Source of the DNA: Pseudomonas alkylphenolica
GTDB taxonomy: Bacteria; Pseudomonadota; Gammaproteobacteria; Pseudomonadales; Pseudomonadaceae
Reading direction: 5' to 3'
DNA length: 64,000 nt
Assembly: GCF_004025535.1 (NCBI RefSeq)
Contig: NZ_QJRG01000048.1
Location: 374,933 to 438,932 of the forward strand
Part shown: positions 35,616 to 45,075 of the stretch, in pieces
Numbering within the stretch: the first letter of the stretch is position 1
How the letters are laid out: each line of letters opens with the position of its first letter
Program-made: the position numbers and the translations under genes
The notes under the pieces: model-generated
The model's database searches: none
What the model was told of the DNA's origin: nothing
The model's input: the letters and a program-made list of their open reading frames with translations, nothing else

Positions 35616-36022
35616 GCGGCTTGTTCGACCGCCTGAAAATGGAGCCGACAAGCGCTCGCCCGCTCTCCCGGCGAGAGCGGGCCGGGGAGAAGTTCGACAG
35701 CATCAAGCGTCACCTCGAGACCTTGCTCAACACCCGCCAGGGGTGCTCACAGAGCGCCCCCACGCTGGGCCTGCGAGATTTCAACGGGCATGACCTGAGT
35801 AGTGGCGACCTGCTCCAGCAGGTCAGCACCGACATCCGTAGCACCGTTGAGCACTTCGAGCCACGAATACGCGTGCACGCCCTGAAGGCCGTGCCGGATA
35901 CCCATGCGCCATTGGAGCTGCACTTCCATCTGGATTGCCAGGTGCGGGTGAACGACCACACCGAGCAGCTGCAGATCGAACTGCTGGTCAACGGCAACAG
36001 CCGTTACACCCGGGTAAGGTAG
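35612..36022 (+). CDS. tssE: T6SS baseplate protein TssE (gp25-like)
   Basis: A 136-residue gp25/GPW-family baseplate protein. The early SLFDRL-type start is present as SGLFDRLKMEP, followed by SIKRHLETLLNTRQGC, which is the conserved NLLNTRRG-like element, and TLGLRDFNGHDL. The final IELLVNGNSRY strand fits the gp25 fold. It links the sheath to the wedge. It lies between tssC and tssF with minimal spacing. Confidence 0.93.
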   Translation: MSGLFDRLKMEPTSARPLSRRERAGEKFDSIKRHLETLLNTRQGCSQSAPTLGLRDFNGHDLSSGDLLQQVSTDIRSTVEHFEPRIRVHALKAVPDTHAPLELHFHLDCQVRVNDHTEQLQIELLVNGNSRYTRVR

Positions 36023-36024
36023 CC

Positions 36025-37791
36025 ATGTCGTTAAAAGACCGATTCAGCGAAGAACTACGCTACCTGCGCGAACTGGGTAACGACTTCGCCAAGGACAATC
36101 CGCAGCTTGCCCACTTTCTCGGCAAGGACAGCAGCGACCCTGATGTCGAGCGCCTGCTGGAAGGCTTTGCATTCCTCACCGCCAAGCTGCGGCACAAGCT
36201 CGAAGATGAGCTCCCGGAACTGACCCACGGCATGCTGCAGCTGCTCTGGCCCAACTACCTGCGCCCATTGCCCAGCGCCACGATCATTCAGTTCACCCCG
36301 TTGAAGCAGTCGCTCAGCCAGTCGTACAGTGTACCCAAGGGTGCACGGCTGTTTTCCCGCCTGGTGGACGGCATTGCCTGCGAATACCGCACCTGCACCG
36401 AGGTGCAGCTTTACCCGTTCGCCATCAGCGAAGTGGAAACGACCCAGACACCCGACAGTTCAATCGTTCGCCTCGACCTTGCAACACTGGTTGAGCGCCC
36501 GTTGAATGCGCTGGCCTGCGAACGTCTGGACTTTCACCTGGGTGGTGAAGACCGCTGCGCCCAGACGCTCTACCTGTGGCTGGCGCAATACCTCGAGCAC
36601 ATCACGGTGAGTATCAATGGCGAGGTGCGTCGGCTACCGGCCAGCCATATCGCCTTTCCCGGGTTCAGTCCCGACGAGGCCCTGCTGCCCTACCCACAGA
36701 ACGTCTTCGACGGTTACCGGATTCTGCAGGAGTATTTTGTTTTTCCGCAGCGCTTCCACTTTTTCAGCCTGACCGGCCTGGACAGGGTTTGGCCCGACCA
36801 GAGCAGTGCGACAGTGCGCATCGAGTTCCAGTTCAGCCGACAACTGCCCGATTCGATACGCGTCGGCAAAGACGACTTCGCCCTCTTCTGCACGCCGGCG
36901 GTCAACCTGTTCGCGCATGGCGCAGACCCCATCGACCTGTCCGGCCAGGTGCACCAGGTGCAATTGAAACCCAGCGGCCTGCAGCCACACGCCTACGAGA
37001 TATTCAGCGTCGACAAGGTGATCAGTACACGAACGGCGTCTAGCCGCAGCCCCGATGAGTCGCTACGCGTGTTTCGCCCCTTCGAGTCGTTTGCCCATGA
37101 AATCGAACATGTTCAGGGCCGCACCGCGCTGTACTACCGCTGCCGGGTCGAAGAGTCGTTGCGCGGGGATGGCGTCGTTCACCGGATGAGCTTCGTGCGC
37201 GCCGATGAAAGTGTCTACATCGGCGAAATGGAGACCGTGTCTGTCGACCTGACCTGCACCAACCGCGACCTGCCACTCGACCTGGGCATCGGTGATATCT
37301 GCGTAACGACCGAATTTACCCCGCCGCTGGCCAGCTATCGCAACCTCTGTCGGCCCAGCCGCCCCTGTCGACCGGTACTGGATGGCCAGTTGCAATGGGC
37401 GCTGATTTCCAACCTGTCGCTCAACTACCTGTCGCTGTTATCGGCAGAACCCCTCAAGGCCGTCATCGGTGCCTACGACTTCGCCGCATTGCACGACATT
37501 CAGCAGGCCCGTGCCACACGCAAGCGCCTCAACGGCATCCGCGAAGCCCATACCGAACCACTGGACTGGTTGATCAAAGGGCTGCCCATCCGTGGGTTGC
37601 GCACACAACTGAAACTCGACCAGGGCGCCTTCCTCTGTGAAGGCGACCTGTACCTGTTCAGTTGCGTGCTTTCGCACTTTTTTGCCCTGTACGCCAGCAT
37701 CAATTCCTTCCATCAGCTGGAAGTGACCAACACCACCAATAACGAGCATTACACATGGCCACTGCTGACCGGCAGACAACCGCTGATCTAG
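36025..37791 (+). CDS. tssF: T6SS baseplate protein TssF
   Basis: A 588-residue TssF. The ATG at 36025 (AAGG upstream, 2 nt past the tssE stop) gives the canonical FSEELRYLRELGNDFAKDNP N-terminus; an upstream in-frame start inside tssE is rejected. Further marks are DPDVERLLEGFAFLTAKLR, LWPNYLRPLPS and the C-terminal CEGDLYLFSCVLSHFFALYA. TssF and TssG make the wedge of the baseplate. It overlaps tssG by 37 nt. Confidence 0.96.
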   Translation: MSLKDRFSEELRYLRELGNDFAKDNPQLAHFLGKDSSDPDVERLLEGFAFLTAKLRHKLEDELPELTHGMLQLLWPNYLRPLPSATIIQFTPLKQSLSQSYSVPKGARLFSRLVDGIACEYRTCTEVQLYPFAISEVETTQTPDSSIVRLDLATLVERPLNALACERLDFHLGGEDRCAQTLYLWLAQYLEHITVSINGEVRRLPASHIAFPGFSPDEALLPYPQNVFDGYRILQEYFVFPQRFHFFSLTGLDRVWPDQSSATVRIEFQFSRQLPDSIRVGKDDFALFCTPAVNLFAHGADPIDLSGQVHQVQLKPSGLQPHAYEIFSVDKVISTRTASSRSPDESLRVFRPFESFAHEIEHVQGRTALYYRCRVEESLRGDGVVHRMSFVRADESVYIGEMETVSVDLTCTNRDLPLDLGIGDICVTTEFTPPLASYRNLCRPSRPCRPVLDGQLQWALISNLSLNYLSLLSAEPLKAVIGAYDFAALHDIQQARATRKRLNGIREAHTEPLDWLIKGLPIRGLRTQLKLDQGAFLCEGDLYLFSCVLSHFFALYASINSFHQLEVTNTTNNEHYTWPLLTGRQPLI

Positions 37792-38771
37792 CCGACACGT
37801 TGTTCGCCGAAGCGCACCGGCACAACTTCTTCCAGTTGCTGGAGAGGCTATACGGCTTGCACGGTGACAACCTGGAGCCCCGCTGGCCCGACGATGCCAC
37901 CCGATTACGGGTGCGGCTGACCAGCGATCCACGGCTGACCTTCCCGGTATCGGACGTACTGAGCGCAAAGCGCTTTGGCCATCAGGACGAGCGCTACGGT
38001 GTGTGCACCACGTTCCTGGGCCTGCACGGCACCGATTCGCCGCTACCCACTTATTACCTGGAGCAACTTGCCTACGAGCATGCCCAGGGTAGCGGAGTAC
38101 GCCCGGCATTCTTGGACTTCTTCAACCACTATCTGCATACCTTGCTGCACCGAATCTGGCGCAAATACCGCTATTACGTCCGCTTTCAGGCAGGTGCCAG
38201 CGACCACTTCTCCCGATACGTGTTCGCCCTGATCGGCCTCAACAACGAGCAGCTGCGCGGTGACACCGCGCTGCCCTGGAGCCGCCTGCTCAGCTTTGCC
38301 GGTGTCATTGCCAGCCGCAGCCGTGCACCGGGTGCAGTGGCCGGAATCATTGCCCATTGCTTTGATCTCAAGCATGTACAAATCCGTGAGTTCGAGACGC
38401 GCTCGGTGCCTACGGCGGCCCGGCAGATCGTCAGCCTCGGTCGCGCCAACGGTGTTCTGGGTAGCACCTTCATGGTCGGCAGCCGCACGCGTACCCGTAG
38501 CAGCAAGTTCACCCTACTGATCAGCGGCCTGGACCAGACGCAGCTGCGCGAACTGCTACCCAGCGGCGTCAACTTCGGACGGTTACAGGCACTGATCGAC
38601 TTTTTGCTGCGCGATGGCCAGGCCTACGACCTGGAACTGCGCCTGAAACAGAACGCGCTATCGCCCTTCTGCCTGCACCGCCGCCAGGGCGCTCACCTGG
38701 GGTGGACCAGCTTCATCGACGACAAGCACGGCACCGGAAACCCTGTCGTGCGCATCCGGGGGCGCTCATGA
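37755..38771 (+). CDS. tssG: T6SS baseplate protein TssG
   Basis: A 338-residue TssG with the standard FFQLLERLYGLHGD start and the middle LPTYYLEQLAYE and FLDFFNHYLHTLLHR segments; the C-terminal RDGQAYDLELRLK region matches the family. It is an ancestor-sharing partner of TssF in the wedge. The stop overlaps the FHA gene (ATGA). In HSI-II-type clusters clpV follows tssG; here the FHA gene follows directly. Confidence 0.95.
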   Translation: MATADRQTTADLADTLFAEAHRHNFFQLLERLYGLHGDNLEPRWPDDATRLRVRLTSDPRLTFPVSDVLSAKRFGHQDERYGVCTTFLGLHGTDSPLPTYYLEQLAYEHAQGSGVRPAFLDFFNHYLHTLLHRIWRKYRYYVRFQAGASDHFSRYVFALIGLNNEQLRGDTALPWSRLLSFAGVIASRSRAPGAVAGIIAHCFDLKHVQIREFETRSVPTAARQIVSLGRANGVLGSTFMVGSRTRTRSSKFTLLISGLDQTQLRELLPSGVNFGRLQALIDFLLRDGQAYDLELRLKQNALSPFCLHRRQGAHLGWTSFIDDKHGTGNPVVRIRGRS

Positions 38772-39343
38772 ACACCTTGACCCTGAACATATGCAACCAT
38801 GAGCAACTTCAACATGGCCTGATCACTCGCCATCGGTTCGACCGTCGTGGCGGCACCATCGGCAGCCGCGGCGCCGATTGGGTGCTCATCGACCCTGGCC
38901 AGGCTATCGAGCCGATTCACTGCGAGATCCGCTGGATCGAAGGCAGTTTCTGCGCCATCGATCGCTGCCACCAGACTTACCTCAACAACACCCTGCACAG
39001 CCTTGGCCCGCGCGCGCCCGTACGCCTTCAGGAAGGCGACCAGCTGCGCATCGGCGCGTACCGGTTACGGGTTCACTACCAGAATCATCCCTCCAGCACT
39101 GGCTCCCTGGAAACGCTGTTCGTGTCGAATCAACGACTGTTCGATGACTTGCTAGACGATACAGCGACCGGCGCCTGGTCTGAAAATGCCAGTGCGCCCG
39201 ATGCCCCCACAGCCGGCGACATCTGCGCAGCGTTTGAACCTGGTATCGGCGTTGACCCGCTGGCCGCGCTGGATGCTGCGCCTGATACGGAACATGCGCC
39301 AGCAGACGCACTGCACCGCCTCATCACGGGAGCGCCAGCATGA
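38768..39343 (+). CDS. FHA-domain protein of the T6SS operon
   Basis: A 191-residue protein with an N-terminal forkhead-associated domain. The FHA core is seen as GGTIGSRGADWVLID (the G-x-I/L-G-R strand), PIHCEIRWIEGSFCAID and the LNNTLHS turn, followed by a 90-residue acidic, low-complexity tail. FHA domains bind phosphothreonine. In other T6SS, Fha works with the PpkA kinase and PppA phosphatase, neither of which is in this window. Coupled by ATGA to tssG and to tssJ. Confidence 0.88.
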   Translation: MNTLTLNICNHEQLQHGLITRHRFDRRGGTIGSRGADWVLIDPGQAIEPIHCEIRWIEGSFCAIDRCHQTYLNNTLHSLGPRAPVRLQEGDQLRIGAYRLRVHYQNHPSSTGSLETLFVSNQRLFDDLLDDTATGAWSENASAPDAPTAGDICAAFEPGIGVDPLAALDAAPDTEHAPADALHRLITGAPA

Positions 39344-40137
39344 GGCTTCGTACATGGATGACAGCGCCCCTGCTGGTAGCACTGCTCGGCTCGTCCGGGT
39401 GCACAAGCCTGAGCAGAATGTACCAGGTGATGATGGACCCTTCGTTGCCGATCGGTGCGCCTGAGGATCACCCCACTGAAATAGCCTTCAGCCTCAACGC
39501 CAGCCCCACGCTCAACGGCAACCCCAACAGTCTCGACATTCCGCTGAGGCAGGAAAGTGCCCTGGAGCCCAGCCCTTATGCGGTGAACCTGAGCGCAGGC
39601 GATCCCTACACGCTGACGGAAAAGGTCGGGAGCCTGTTCGCATTTCTGCAGGAACAGTTCCCGGCGATGTCGCCGATGGCGCTGGACGAACCCGACGATG
39701 AAACCCTGCCGCGCTCGCCCATGGAGGAGAGCACACCCGGCAACTACGACGATCCGACAGTGGTCCTGACCCTGCCATCCCCTGCTCCGGTGGCGGCCGA
39801 ACAGGTAGCCACCCCCATCGCCATCAAGATTCTGCAACTGCGCGATGACTCCCTGCTGCGCAACAGTGTTTATCAGCTGCTGGAGCAGGACCCGGCCAAG
39901 GTGCTGCGCAGCACCTACATCCGTGTCGACGATTACTTGCTGTCCCCTGGCCAATTCAAGTTCGTGCCGTTCGAGCCCATTCACGCCGACACCCGCTTTA
40001 TTGCGGTGATCGCCGATTACAGCGACCGGGAAAACGCCACCTGGCAGCAGGTGCTGCGCATCTCGCCGCGAGGCCGACACATCGTGCTCTCGGTACTGGT
40101 GAACGATTCACAGATCCTGCTCAAGGAGGAAGGCTGA
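39340..40137 (+). CDS. tssJ: T6SS outer-membrane lipoprotein TssJ with an insertion
   Basis: A 265-residue TssJ lipoprotein. The signal ends at Cys21 (SSGCTS; Thr at +2 favours the outer membrane). The TssJ fold is recognisable: IAFSLNASPTLNGNPNS, then IAIKILQLRDDSLL, and the final VLVNDSQILL strand. TssJ is usually 150-180 residues; here residues about 70-155 add a proline/acid-rich stretch between the first strands. It anchors TssM in the outer membrane. Coupled by ATGA to the FHA gene. Confidence 0.88.
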   Translation: MRLRTWMTAPLLVALLGSSGCTSLSRMYQVMMDPSLPIGAPEDHPTEIAFSLNASPTLNGNPNSLDIPLRQESALEPSPYAVNLSAGDPYTLTEKVGSLFAFLQEQFPAMSPMALDEPDDETLPRSPMEESTPGNYDDPTVVLTLPSPAPVAAEQVATPIAIKILQLRDDSLLRNSVYQLLEQDPAKVLRSTYIRVDDYLLSPGQFKFVPFEPIHADTRFIAVIADYSDRENATWQQVLRISPRGRHIVLSVLVNDSQILLKEEG

Positions 40138-40191
40138 TGCTGCTTGCCAGTGCCACCCCTCGCTCAATTCCCGTTCAGACCCGGAGCACCC

Positions 40192-41529
40192 ATGGCCTCA
40201 CGTAATCCTGTTCTCTGGCCTGAGGGCCTGTTCGTCAAACCGCAGCATTTCCAGCAGTCCGCGCGCGCCGCCGAGGCGGCGCTGCATCAACGCCTGAGCA
40301 GCCTGAATGCCGCATTCTACGGTTTCAGCGAATTGCAACTGAACGACGAATACCTGAGCCTCGGCAAAGTCGCCATCACCCGGGCACGAGGCATCATGCC
40401 CGATGGCACGGTGTTCGATATCCCCGGTGATCTACCGCCACCGCCACCGCTGGAAATCAACGACGCCGCCGCACACAACAGTGAGGTCTACCTGTGCCTG
40501 CCACTGCGCACCGACGGCGGCCGGGAGGTCAGCTGGCCAGACAGTGCCGCCAACTTCCGCTACCTGGCCCAGGCGCAGGAAATCAAGGACACCCACAGTG
40601 CCGACGGTGACCTGGTGCAGGTAGACCTGGCGGTACCCAACCTGCAGCTCAGGCGCGACACTGAAGACAGCAGCGCCTACACCCGCCTGGCCCTGGCCCG
40701 GATCCTGGAGCGGCGCCCCGACGGCAGCCTGCGCCTGGATGAGGGTTTCTATCCCACCAGCGTTTGCGTCAGGGCGGTGCCAGCACTGCAGCGTTTTCTT
40801 GAGGAAATCAGCAATACCCTGCGCGAACGTGCCCGCAACCTGGCAGCGCGCATCGGTTCATCGGGCCAGTCCGGTATCGCCGACATCCGCGATTTCAACC
40901 TGCTGCAAGCCATGAACCGCTGGTGGCCGTGCTTCAAACACTTCGCGCGCCAGTCCCAGGCCCATCCCGAGCAGCTGTACCTCGCACTGAGCCAGGCGTG
41001 CGGGGAGCTGGTGACATTCACCGATGAAAACAGGTTGCCACAGGAATACCCCGCGTATCACCACACGGCCTTGCGCACCTCCTTCAAACCGCTGGAAGAC
41101 ACGCTACGCCGCGCCCTGAGCACCGTGCTGCAGCCGCGGGCCATTTCACTGCCACTGGAGCCGCAGCAGTATGGCGTGATGACCACGACGCTGGATGACC
41201 GGCGCTTGATCGACGAGGCCGAATTCATCCTCGCGGTGCGTGCCAGCCTGCCACCGGACACCTTGCGCCAGCAGTTCCTGCAAAAAGCCAAAGTCACGTC
41301 GCTGGCGGCTCTCGATGACCTGGTACTGCTGCAATTGCCCGGTATTCCCATGCTGCCGCTGCCGGTGGCACCACGCGAGCTGCCCTTCCATGCGGGCTTT
41401 ACCTACTTCGAGCTGGACCGACGCAATCCGGCCTGGGCAGTCATGAAAGACAGCAACGGGTTCGGCTTGCATGTCGCTGGTGAATTCCCGGGCCTTGAAC
41501 TGCAGTTCTGGGCGATAAGGAGTGAGTGA
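40192..41529 (+). CDS. tssK: T6SS baseplate adaptor TssK
   Basis: A 445-residue TssK. The ATG at 40192 (GGAG upstream) gives the invariant NPVLWPEGLFVKPQHFQQ N-terminus; a start at 40144 is less likely. Other marks are ARGIMPDGTVFDIP, the YTRLALARI strand and the C-terminal AGFTYFELDR. TssK joins the baseplate to the TssL cytoplasmic domain. Confidence 0.96.
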   Translation: MASRNPVLWPEGLFVKPQHFQQSARAAEAALHQRLSSLNAAFYGFSELQLNDEYLSLGKVAITRARGIMPDGTVFDIPGDLPPPPPLEINDAAAHNSEVYLCLPLRTDGGREVSWPDSAANFRYLAQAQEIKDTHSADGDLVQVDLAVPNLQLRRDTEDSSAYTRLALARILERRPDGSLRLDEGFYPTSVCVRAVPALQRFLEEISNTLRERARNLAARIGSSGQSGIADIRDFNLLQAMNRWWPCFKHFARQSQAHPEQLYLALSQACGELVTFTDENRLPQEYPAYHHTALRTSFKPLEDTLRRALSTVLQPRAISLPLEPQQYGVMTTTLDDRRLIDEAEFILAVRASLPPDTLRQQFLQKAKVTSLAALDDLVLLQLPGIPMLPLPVAPRELPFHAGFTYFELDRRNPAWAVMKDSNGFGLHVAGEFPGLELQFWAIRSE

Positions 41530-41530
41530 G

Positions 41531-42388
41531 ATGGGAAACACGCGAAGCCAGGTGAATGAGGCTGTGCAGTCAGCAACAGCGCTACAGAGTGAGCTGATCA
41601 AGTCCACCGGTTCAAGCGAGAGGTCCGACGCTGTCTTCACCGAGACGACAGCGAGCAAACAGGAGTATGCAGGCTACCACTCAGACCCGGAGTTTCAATT
41701 ACGCGGCGGCTACGCCAATCCGATGGTCGATGCGGCAATGCCGTTGTTCGGCCTGGTAATGCGCCTGCGGACACTGGATGCGCTGCCCAACATCAATGAC
41801 GTGCACATGCAGGTGCGCAACCAGGTCACCACCGTTCTCGACGAAATGCGCCAGCACGCTTATGAACCCGCACAGTTGCTGGCCTACTCCTACGCCCTTT
41901 GCCTGTATCTGGATGAAGCGGTGATGAGCCGGCCCTGGGGCAATAATTCCTGTTGGAGCCACGAGCCCCTGCTCAGCGTGTTCCATCACGAAACCTGGGG
42001 TGGGGAAAAGTTCTTCACTGTGCTCTCGCGAATGATGCAGGAGCCACAGCGTTACCAGGATGTTCTGGAGTTCATGTACCTGTGCCTGTGCCTCGGCCTG
42101 AAAGGCAAGTACGCCATCGCCCCGAAGGGCGACGAAGCGCTGCAGGCCCTGATCGACAGGCTGTACCAGGTCATCCGCGAGCTTCGCGGCCCCGTGCCCG
42201 AGCAGATCTGCGACCCCTTGACCAATGTTGCCCCCCGTAACTTCCGCATGAACCGGCAATGGCCCTGGTGGAGCCCGCTGGTAGTTTCTGCGGCGGTCAT
42301 GGCCACGATTTACGGGGTGTACAGCTACCGCCTGCATCTGGTGACCACTGAGGTTCTGCAGTCGCTCAACGGCATTCTGCAGCAATAG
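41531..42388 (+). CDS. tssL: T6SS membrane-complex protein TssL (DotU)
   Basis: A 285-residue DotU-type TssL. AAGGAG sits 8 nt before the ATG at 41531; a GTG at 41522 overlaps this site and is rejected. Marks: NPMVDAAMPLFGLVMRLR, YALCLYLDEAVMS, SVFHHETWGGEKFFTVLSR (in part), a helix with YLCLCLGLKGKYAI, and one C-terminal membrane helix (about 258-275). No OmpA-like peptidoglycan-binding extension is present. It partners TssM and TssK. Confidence 0.95.
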   Translation: MGNTRSQVNEAVQSATALQSELIKSTGSSERSDAVFTETTASKQEYAGYHSDPEFQLRGGYANPMVDAAMPLFGLVMRLRTLDALPNINDVHMQVRNQVTTVLDEMRQHAYEPAQLLAYSYALCLYLDEAVMSRPWGNNSCWSHEPLLSVFHHETWGGEKFFTVLSRMMQEPQRYQDVLEFMYLCLCLGLKGKYAIAPKGDEALQALIDRLYQVIRELRGPVPEQICDPLTNVAPRNFRMNRQWPWWSPLVVSAAVMATIYGVYSYRLHLVTTEVLQSLNGILQQ

Positions 42389-42427
42389 CAGGCAAGCGAC
42401 CTGACTCGAGCGATTGTGCCGAGTCTG

Positions 42428-42468
42428 TGAGGCCTATGCCTCAATAAAAAGCCCATCGTTTCCGATGG
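42428..42468 (+). other. Two short stem-loops between tssL and hcp
   Basis: TGAGGC-CTAT-GCCTCA (42428-42443) and CCATCG-TTTC-CGATGG (42453-42468) are two 6-bp hairpins in the 133-nt gap before hcp. No U tract follows either, so they are weak as terminators. They could be leader structures or mRNA-processing elements that let hcp be expressed at a level different from the structural genes. Confidence 0.35.
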
Positions 42469-42521
42469 CCATGCCACCCAGTGGGTGCGCGTGTTTATTT
42501 AACTTAACGCAGGAATCTACC

Positions 42522-43043
42522 ATGCCATCACCAGCTTACTTAAAAATCACTGGAGCAAAACAAAAGCTTATCAGCGCGGGTGCAAGTACCGTGGACTCGG
42601 TTGGCAATATTTACCAGTCCGAATTCGAAGACGAAATTCTTGTGCAGAAAATTGAGCACGAAATAAATACACCAACAGACCCACAAAGTGGCCAACCCTC
42701 GGGAAAGCGGGTTCATGGACCTTATAAAGTTACCTTTACTACAAATAAGTCCAAACCACTGCTGCTCACCGCCATTTGCAAATCCGAGTTACTGGAAGAG
42801 GTTGTAATCAAGCAATTTCGTGCAACAAGCGCTCATCCTGCTGAGTTCTACTACAAAACTACGTTAGAGAACGCCACCATCATAAAAATGAGAACTTCAC
42901 AAACTCATGCACAGGAAGTAGATGAAAGCTTCCGCCAACAAGAAGTAGAGCTTTGGTTTTCTTACAAAAAAATAACTGAAAGCCATGAGATTTGCGGTAC
43001 TGAAGGTTCCGACGACTGGGAAGAAGGTTGGACTGCCGTTTAA
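42522..43043 (+). CDS. hcp: T6SS tube protein Hcp (TssD)
   Basis: A 173-residue Hcp. AGGA is the ribosome site before the ATG at 42522. Hcp marks: AYLKITGAKQKLISAGAS, the GKRVHGPYKVTF segment (the family's G-x-x-x-H-x-P strand) and VELWFSYKKI. It builds the inner tube hexamers that carry effectors. Base composition is lower in GC than the tss genes (I counted 28 G/C of 60 at 42541-42600), so the gene may have a different history. It precedes vgrG on the same strand. Confidence 0.94.
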   Translation: MPSPAYLKITGAKQKLISAGASTVDSVGNIYQSEFEDEILVQKIEHEINTPTDPQSGQPSGKRVHGPYKVTFTTNKSKPLLLTAICKSELLEEVVIKQFRATSAHPAEFYYKTTLENATIIKMRTSQTHAQEVDESFRQQEVELWFSYKKITESHEICGTEGSDDWEEGWTAV

Positions 43044-43116
43044 CGGGCTTGAATGCCCGGGCAGGTTCCCCGCCTGGGCATTATCAAACCTCTCAGACGA
43101 CACACAAGGACTTCGC

Positions 43117-45075
43117 ATGCCTAGCCAATCTGATCTGCGATACACCCTCCAGCCCTTGGTCGGCAAGGCCTCGTTCGAGGTGGTGTCGTTCACCCTCACC
43201 GAGGCCGTCAGCCAGCCGTTCGCCCTGACCCTGGAACTGGTCAGCTACGACAGCGATATCGACTTCGCCCAGCTGCTCGACCGGCCGGTGCTGTTCACCA
43301 TCTGGCGCGGCGAGCGGCCGTTACGTTACGTGCACGGCCTGGTCAGCAGCCTCAGCCAGGGCGAAACCGGCTTCCACCGCACCCGCTACAAGGCCCTGGT
43401 CGAACCACAACTGGCCCGCGCCAGGCTGCGTTCGAACTGGCGCATCTTCCAGCAGAAAACCGTCCCGCAAATTCTCGAACTGATGCTCAAGCGCCAAGGC
43501 ATCACGGCATACGAACTGGGCAGCGCTTTCGACCATCAGGTCCGCGAATTCTGCGTGCAGGCCGGCGAAACCGACCTCGATTTCTTCGCCCGCCTCGCCG
43601 CAGAAGAAGGTTTCGTCTACAGCTTCGAACACAGTGAAAAGCAGCACAAGCTGCTCATCACCGACCGGTTGCTGTCATTGGGCCTGCTCAGTCGTGGCCA
43701 CATCAAGGATGAGAACGACGACAACCAGGAAGCATTTCCCGACACCGTGCTGTACCGCGCCAACAGCGGCAGCGATCAAGCCGAGCCGTGCCTGCGCCGC
43801 TTCAGCTACCGCGAACAGGTGCGCTCCACGCGCCAGGTGCAGCGCGACTACACCTTCACCCACCCAGCGTACCGCCTGGAGCAGGTCGGCCTGCCGGATC
43901 AGGTGGCGGACCAGGCCAATGACTACGAACGCTTCGACTACCCGGGACGCTACAAACGCGAAGCCGTCGCCAAACCCCTTATCCGCACCCGCGCGATGGG
44001 CCTGCGCCACGACGCCCGCCTCGCCGAGGTCGAAGGCGACGATGTACGCCTGCAGCCGGGACTGTGCTTTAGCCTCACCGAGCATCCGCGCGAGACCTTC
44101 AATGTGCACTGGCGGGTGATCAGCGTTACCCACACCGGCACGCAGTTCACCAGTCTGCAGGAAGAAGCGGCGGGCGCCCAACAGGGTACGCACTACGAGC
44201 AGACCGCCGTGGTGGTCCCCGGCCTGACCGAGTGGCGGCCCGAGCCGCTGCCGAAACCGCACGTCGATGGCCCGCACATGGCCACGGTGGTCGGCCCGCC
44301 GGGTGAGGAGATCTATTGCGACCAATGGGGTCGGGTCAAGGTCAGCTTCCCCTGGGACCGCGAAAGCCGCGACAACGAATTCAGCTCCTGCTGGGTGCGG
44401 GTATCGCAAGGCTGGGCCGGTGGTAGCTGGGGTTCGATGGCCATTCCGCGCATCGGCCAGGACGTGATCATCCAGTACGTCAATGCCGACCCCGACCAGC
44501 CGATGATCACCGGGCGCACCTACTGCGGTAACCAGCTGCCGCCGTACGACCTGCCCGAGCATAAGACGCGCATGACCATCAAGAGCCAGACCCACAAGGG
44601 CAAGGGCTTCAACGAGCTGCGTTTTGAGGATGAACTGGGGCGGCAGGAGGTGTTCATCCATGCCGAGAAAGACCAGAACAACGTGGTCAAGCACGATGAA
44701 ACTACGCAAATAGGCCACGACCGCAAGGAAGAGGTCAATAACGACGAGTCAATCCTGATTGGCCACGACCGCAACAAAACGGTTGGCAATGATGAGCGGG
44801 TTACTGTTGGGCAAGATACTTATCTGGAAGTTGGTCGAAACCAGACGGTGAAAATTGACAAGGACCAAGTGCAAACCATCGGTAATCATCGCTACGACCA
44901 GATCACTGCCAATCACCACGCCCGCATCGGCGGCAACCTGGAACAGCAGGTTGAAGGGCATGCCGAGCTGGAGGCCCGAGCGGAAATCCGCAGGCGGACT
45001 CGACGCTATGAGTTACGCGCAACTGACGCGGTGATTATTCAAGGCCCTGGGGGCTCTATCCGGATTGATGAATGA
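43117..45075 (+). CDS. vgrG: T6SS spike protein VgrG (TssI), cut before its usual tail
   Basis: A 652-residue VgrG from the ATG at 43117 (AAGGA upstream). The gp27-like part holds the LRSNWRIFQQKTVPQIL and AEEGFVYSFEHSE regions; the gp5-like OB fold has the IYCDQWGRVKVSFPWDR signature, then the beta-helix needle with repeated IGHDR and IGNHRYDQ-type strands. The frame stops at a TGA (45073-45075) right after GGSIRIDE, the point where Pseudomonas VgrGs usually continue GITLDAPTL. That continuation is present in frame after the TGA. The core trimer should be intact without it, but cargo loading may be altered. Confidence 0.93.
   Translation: MPSQSDLRYTLQPLVGKASFEVVSFTLTEAVSQPFALTLELVSYDSDIDFAQLLDRPVLFTIWRGERPLRYVHGLVSSLSQGETGFHRTRYKALVEPQLARARLRSNWRIFQQKTVPQILELMLKRQGITAYELGSAFDHQVREFCVQAGETDLDFFARLAAEEGFVYSFEHSEKQHKLLITDRLLSLGLLSRGHIKDENDDNQEAFPDTVLYRANSGSDQAEPCLRRFSYREQVRSTRQVQRDYTFTHPAYRLEQVGLPDQVADQANDYERFDYPGRYKREAVAKPLIRTRAMGLRHDARLAEVEGDDVRLQPGLCFSLTEHPRETFNVHWRVISVTHTGTQFTSLQEEAAGAQQGTHYEQTAVVVPGLTEWRPEPLPKPHVDGPHMATVVGPPGEEIYCDQWGRVKVSFPWDRESRDNEFSSCWVRVSQGWAGGSWGSMAIPRIGQDVIIQYVNADPDQPMITGRTYCGNQLPPYDLPEHKTRMTIKSQTHKGKGFNELRFEDELGRQEVFIHAEKDQNNVVKHDETTQIGHDRKEEVNNDESILIGHDRNKTVGNDERVTVGQDTYLEVGRNQTVKIDKDQVQTIGNHRYDQITANHHARIGGNLEQQVEGHAELEARAEIRRRTRRYELRATDAVIIQGPGGSIRIDE

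Noticed and set aside
45073..45075. Selenocysteine at the vgrG TGA
   Set aside because: Bacterial Sec needs a stem-loop directly after the TGA; I see no convincing hairpin, and VgrG is not a redox protein.
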